Part shown: positions 5,758-7,750 of the stretch, piece after piece | How positions within the stretch are numbered: the stretch's first letter is position 1 | Layout of the letters: each line of letters starts with the position of its first letter | Assembly (NCBI GenBank): GCA_036570145.1 | Contig: DATCPJ010000131.1 | Coordinates: 1 to 7,750, forward strand | Direction of reading: 5' to 3' | DNA: 7,750 bases | From: UBA6019 sp036570145 | GTDB lineage: Bacteria > Chloroflexota > Dormibacteria > Dormibacterales > Dormibacteraceae | Program-made: the position numbers and the translations under genes | Notes under the pieces: model-generated | The model's database searches: none | What the model saw: only the letters and a program-made list of their open reading frames with translations | Told to the model about the DNA's origin: nothing

Positions 5758-7442
5758 CCGGCCTTCACCTCCTCGCGGAAGCGCTGTTGGACGCCCGTGA
5801 CGCCGACGCGGTGGCACCACTCGCCGAAGCCCTCACCCGGCTGCCGCTCGTCCGCGAAAGCCGCGAGTGGTCCGCGGAGCAGAGCCGGGATCTCCTCCAG
5901 GGCCACGTTGTGCGCGTAAAGCTCGTTGAGCCGGGTGCCGTCGAAGTCGCCGCCCAGGAAGACGTCGTACTTGCCGAGGGTGGTGCCGACGAAGCCGACG
6001 TCGCCCAGGTAGGGCCGCGCGCAGCCGTTGGGGCAACCGGTCATCCGGTAGCTGATCCGTTCGTCCGCCAGGCCGAGCTCGGCAACGATCGCCTCGATCC
6101 GGCGGATCAGCCCGGGAAGCGCCCGCTCCGACTCGGCGACGGCCAGGCCGCAGGTGGGATAGGCCGGGCAGCCCATCGAGTGCCGGACCGTGTTGGAGAT
6201 CTCCCCGGAGAGGGGAACGCCGTGCTCCTTGAGCAGGCGCTCGATCGGCTCCCGGGCGGAGGCCTCGAGGCCGGCGAGGATCACGTTCTGCTGGGCGGTC
6301 AGGTAGAGCGTCGGCCGATGTCGCTCGACCAGCAGCCTCAGCGCGGTCCGGAGCCGGAAGTCGCCCTCATCCTTGATCCGGCCGTTCTCGATGAAGAGGC
6401 CGTGGTAAAGCCGTCCGTTCGCCTGCCGGTGCCAGCCCAGGTGGTCGTCGACCGGCGTCCAGGTGAGCGGCCGCGCCGCCAGCAGCTTGAAGTCCAAACG
6501 CTCCTGCACGCGGTCGCGGAACCAGGCGATCCCGCGGTCGTGGATGAGGTACTTGAGCCGCGCGTGGCGGCGGTTGACCCGGTCGCCGAAGTCGCGCTGG
6601 ACGGTGACCACGGCCCGGGCCGCGGCAACCGCGTGCTCCGGCGCGACGAATGCCATCGGCAGCGCGACGGTCGGGAAGGTATCCGGCTTGTTGGCGGTGC
6701 GGCCGAGGCCGCCTCCAACCAGCAGGTTGACGCCCGCCAGGCCGCCTTCCGGCCCGCGCATGACCACCAGTCCGAGGTCGTTCGAGTACACGTCGACGCA
6801 GTTGTCGCCCTCGATGGCGATCGCGGTTTTGAACTTGCGGGGCAGGTAGGTCTCACCGTAGAGCGGCTCCTCCTCGCCCGCGGGGATGCCGCCGTCGGCG
6901 AGCTCGCCGTCGATCCAGATCTCGTGGTAGGCGCCGGTCCGGGCGCTCAGCTGGCCGACCAGCTGGTCCAGGAACGTCTTGACCTCATCCCGGAAGCGGC
7001 CGCCCTCGGGGGCCGGGCAGCAGAGGAGGTTGCGCTCCTGGTCGCCGCAGCCGCCGAGGGAGGTCATCAGCGCCGTGCTGAGCGCCCGGATGGTGCTCCG
7101 CAGGTCTCCCTTCAGGATCCCGTGGAGCTGGATCGCCTGCCGGGTGGTGACCCGAATGGTCCCGTTCCCCCAGCGATCGGCGATCTGGTCGTGGGCCAGG
7201 TAACCCTCCGGGCTGACCAGCCCGCCCGGGATCCGGGTCCGGATCATCATCTGCCAGTGCTTGTCGAGGCCCCGCGCCCGAGCCTCCCTGCGCCGGTCCC
7301 GGTCGTCCTGCTGGTAGACGCCGTGGAACTTCAGCAGCTGGGCGGAGTCCTCGGTGAAGGGCTGCTCGGGCGCGCCAAGCTCGGAGGCGATGCTGCCGCG
7401 CAGGTGGTTGCTGGCGGACTTGATCCGCTCCACCTTGGACAT
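5754..7442 (-). CDS. Assimilatory sulfite reductase, siroheme/4Fe-4S hemoprotein (CysI / ferredoxin-SiR family)
   Basis: The product catalyses six-electron reduction of sulfite to sulfide in the cytoplasm. It has 562 residues. LLKFHGVYQQDDRDRR (36-51), LPRKFKTA (200-207), LLVGGGLG (240-247) and the C-terminal cluster/siroheme cysteines C425, C431 (MGCPAYPTC) and C470, C474 (TGCPNGC) are all present. The basic substrate-binding residues aligned by eye with E. coli CysI are also kept: Arg68, Arg137, Lys203 and Lys205. Similarity to CysI is strong along the whole length. A nitrite reductase is less likely because of that match and the neighbours. No CysJ flavoprotein is encoded here, so ferredoxin or an unlinked reductase would supply electrons. 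I chose ATG 7442-7440, beginning MSKVERIKSASNHL, because it has a Shine-Dalgarno and gives the family's usual length. An in-frame TTG at 7619 would add 59 low-complexity, Pro/Arg/Gly-rich residues. It is the first full gene of the operon. Confidence 0.94.
   Translation of the reverse strand: MSKVERIKSASNHLRGSIASELGAPEQPFTEDSAQLLKFHGVYQQDDRDRRREARARGLDKHWQMMIRTRIPGGLVSPEGYLAHDQIADRWGNGTIRVTTRQAIQLHGILKGDLRSTIRALSTALMTSLGGCGDQERNLLCCPAPEGGRFRDEVKTFLDQLVGQLSARTGAYHEIWIDGELADGGIPAGEEEPLYGETYLPRKFKTAIAIEGDNCVDVYSNDLGLVVMRGPEGGLAGVNLLVGGGLGRTANKPDTFPTVALPMAFVAPEHAVAAARAVVTVQRDFGDRVNRRHARLKYLIHDRGIAWFRDRVQERLDFKLLAARPLTWTPVDDHLGWHRQANGRLYHGLFIENGRIKDEGDFRLRTALRLLVERHRPTLYLTAQQNVILAGLEASAREPIERLLKEHGVPLSGEISNTVRHSMGCPAYPTCGLAVAESERALPGLIRRIEAIVAELGLADERISYRMTGCPNGCARPYLGDVGFVGTTLGKYDVFLGGDFDGTRLNELYAHNVALEEIPALLRGPLAAFADERQPGEGFGEWCHRVGVTGVQQRFREEVKAG
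5765..5773 (-). promoter_or_regulatory. Ribosome binding site deciding the cysH start
   Basis: The minus strand reads AGGAGGTGA, a near-perfect match to the 16S anti-Shine-Dalgarno, with ten bases between GGAGG and the ATG at 5757. It lies inside the end of the sulfite reductase gene. It fixes the cysH start at 5757 and argues against the longer reading frame. Confidence 0.8.
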
Positions 7443-7452
7443 CGCCTCCCCG

Positions 7453-7457
7453 CCTCC
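7453..7457 (-). promoter_or_regulatory. Ribosome binding site of the sulfite reductase gene
   Basis: The minus strand reads GGAGG ten bases before the ATG at 7442. A second purine run, GGGGAGG (7451-7445), ends only two bases before the ATG and is too close to serve well. Bases 7456-7448 of this region are complementary to an arm of the upstream 11-bp hairpin, so access to the site may be regulated. Confidence 0.65.
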
Positions 7458-7527
7458 GTCGACGGGATCGTTCTCGCCTGGGTTCGCCAACTTGGTTCGT
7501 GCTCCTGGAAACTTCGGTTCGGTTCCT

Positions 7528-7542
7528 CGGCGGCGGCCGCCG
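7528..7542 (-). other. Short GC-rich hairpin in the leader
   Basis: On the minus strand CGGCGG, loop CCG, CCGCCG forms a perfect 6-bp stem. It sits between the larger hairpin and the ribosome site. No U-run follows, so it is not an intrinsic terminator. It could be part of the leader fold or chance in GC-rich DNA. Confidence 0.4.
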
Positions 7543-7566
7543 GGTTTGTTGCTGTGTGGTTCTCGA

Positions 7567-7604
7567 CCGAGGCGGAGGCCAACAGGACGCGGCTCCGCCT
7601 TCGG
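7567..7604 (-). other. Large leader hairpin (11-bp stem, one bulged A, 15-base loop)
   Basis: On the minus strand CCGAAGGCGGAG (7604-7593) pairs with CTCCGCCTCGG (7577-7567), with one A bulged. It is followed by UCGAGAACC, not a U-run, so it is not a Rho-independent terminator. Its 3' arm, CUCCGCCUC (7577-7569), can instead pair with GAGGCGGGG at 7456-7448 over the sulfite reductase ribosome site: eight Watson-Crick pairs and one G-U. Confidence 0.6.
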
Positions 7605-7614
7605 GATGGGCAGC

Positions 7615-7653
7615 GGCAACCGTGACCGGGGAGAAAAGGAAACACCCGTTGCC
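7615..7653 (-). other. Leader hairpin GGCAAC/GUUGCC
   Basis: On the minus strand GGCAAC (7653-7648) pairs with GUUGCC (7620-7615), with an inner GUG/CAC helix after a small asymmetric internal loop. The enclosed loop is pyrimidine-rich (GUUUCCUUUUCUCCCC). It is a modest structure that could belong to the attenuator. Confidence 0.4.
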
Positions 7654-7669
7654 AGGCTTCCACCTCGGC

Positions 7670-7686
7670 CCGGGCTAGCCGCCCGG
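7670..7686 (-). other. Hairpin immediately after the leader-peptide stop codon
   Basis: On the minus strand CCGGGC, loop GGCUA, GCCCGG forms a 6-bp GC stem starting four bases after the leader UGA. An overlapping alternative, AGCUGC/GCGGCU (7692-7678, loop CGG, one G-U), would use the last bases of the stop codon. The two are mutually exclusive, and a ribosome paused at the Cys codons or stop would block the second. Confidence 0.45.
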
Positions 7687-7690
7687 CAGC

Positions 7691-7750
7691 TCAGCTACAG
7701 GAGCAGGTGGTCTTGCGGACGTAGTCGATGACGCGACGTCGCGTCAGTGT
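7691..7750 (-). CDS. Cysteine-containing leader peptide, start outside the window (partial)
   Basis: The last 19 codons of a tiny ORF end at TGA 7693-7691 and read TLTRRRVIDYVRKTTCSCS. The pattern LTRRR-(H/V)(I/V)D-x-x-R-x-x-x-C-x-C near the stop resembles the short leader peptides found before sulfur and cysteine genes in actinobacteria. In mycobacteria, Cys-rich short ORFs there are reported to act as cysteine-responsive attenuators. The two Cys codons (TGC, TGT) lie two and four codons before the stop. The start is not visible; an ATG directly upstream of the first ACA would give a peptide of 20 residues. It precedes the whole sulfate-reduction operon on the same strand, where such a sensor would be expected. 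The similarity rests on memory of the family, and the start and translation are unproven. Confidence 0.68.
   Translation of the reverse strand, partial: TLTRRRVIDYVRKTTCSCS
7729..7746. repeat. 18-bp perfect palindrome inside the leader-peptide ORF
   Basis: TGACGCGACGTCGCGTCA equals its own reverse complement over all 18 bases. It encodes most of the Leu-Thr-Arg-Arg-Arg-Val-Ile codons of the leader peptide. It could be an operator near the transcription start, an RNA hairpin at the 5' end of the message, or a by-product of the Arg codons. Confidence 0.6.

Larger units (their letters stand above)
7443..7690 (-). promoter_or_regulatory. Structured 5' leader between the Cys leader peptide and the sulfite reductase gene; candidate attenuator
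   Basis: This 248-base stretch holds no convincing gene. On the RNA it can form several hairpins: CCGGGC/GCCCGG just after the leader stop (7686-7670), GGCAAC/GUUGCC (7653-7615), an 11-bp stem with one bulge (7604-7567), and CGGCGG/CCGCCG (7542-7528). The 3' arm of the 11-bp stem is also complementary to the ribosome site of the sulfite reductase. No match to a riboswitch class I know (SAM, cobalamin) could be made out. A leader this long between a Cys-containing minigene and an otherwise gap-free operon suggests regulation by leader-peptide translation. That mechanism is inferred, not shown. Confidence 0.55.

Noticed and set aside
5758..5820. Longer CysH starting at 5820
   Set aside because: The extra residues overlap the sulfite reductase in another frame, and the AGGAGGTGA site points to ATG 5757.
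7531..7542. 12-bp palindrome CGGCGGCCGCCG as a separate operator
   Set aside because: It is a simple CGG/CCG repeat in GC-rich DNA and is better explained as part of a small hairpin.
7567..7604. Intrinsic terminator in the leader
   Set aside because: The stem is strong but is followed by UCGAGAACC, with no U-run.
7443..7619. N-terminal extension of the sulfite reductase from a TTG at 7619
   Set aside because: The 59 added residues are Pro/Arg/Gly-rich and unlike the family. There is no ribosome site, while ATG 7442 has one and gives the normal length.
5736..7625. 629-codon open frame on the plus strand opposite the sulfite reductase gene
   Set aside because: It is the mirror of a strong conserved CDS in high-GC DNA. 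Its translation is rich in Ala/Gly/Arg/Asp with no recognisable domain, and no ribosome site supports it.
7443..7690. SAM or other known riboswitch in the leader
   Set aside because: A GGCAACGGGUG segment recalled S-box-like sequence at first glance, but the conserved core and helix layout of known classes could not be found. A covariance-model search with Rfam would decide.

Overview
The window is a single-strand (minus) operon for assimilatory sulfate reduction in a high-GC bacterium. Eight protein genes plus one very short leader ORF all read from right to left with almost no non-coding space. High GC with strong third-position G/C bias, a lipoprotein-type transporter binding protein and an actinobacterial-style Cys leader peptide point to an actinobacterium or a neighbouring high-GC terrabacterial lineage (for example Chloroflexota or Dormibacterota). 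The phylum cannot be settled from this stretch alone. A single-chain Sat fused to CysC, rather than separate CysD/CysN, argues against a typical Streptomyces-type arrangement.

In transcription order: (1) 7750-7691, the 3' end of a tiny ORF ending in ...TTCSCS-stop, which looks like a cysteine-sensing leader peptide and whose start lies outside the window. (2) 7690-7443, a 248-base leader with several hairpins. One arm can pair either with an upstream sequence or with the Shine-Dalgarno region of the next gene. (3) 7442-5754, CysI/ferredoxin-type siroheme sulfite reductase. (4) 5757-5044, 4Fe-4S APS reductase (CysH). (5) 5047-4910, an unrecognised 45-residue protein. (6-8) 4913-2256, an SsuABC/TauABC-type ABC importer (lipoprotein, ATPase, permease). 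(9) 2232-589, a CysC-Sat fusion (APS kinase N-terminal, ATP sulfurylase C-terminal). (10) 592 to beyond base 1, precorrin-2 dehydrogenase/sirohydrochlorin ferrochelatase for siroheme, cut by the window edge. Junctions are mostly ATGA/TTGA stop-start overlaps, so translation is probably coupled along the transcript.

Together the genes form one pathway: uptake of sulfate or a sulfonate, activation to APS (Sat), reduction of APS to sulfite (CysH) and of sulfite to sulfide (sulfite reductase), with SirC supplying the siroheme cofactor. The APS kinase domain adds a branch to PAPS. No flavoprotein CysJ, sulfonate monooxygenase SsuD, or CysD/CysN is present here. The points most worth a second look are the Cys leader peptide with its 18-bp palindrome, the possible translational attenuator, and the small heptad-patterned protein locked between cysH and the transporter.
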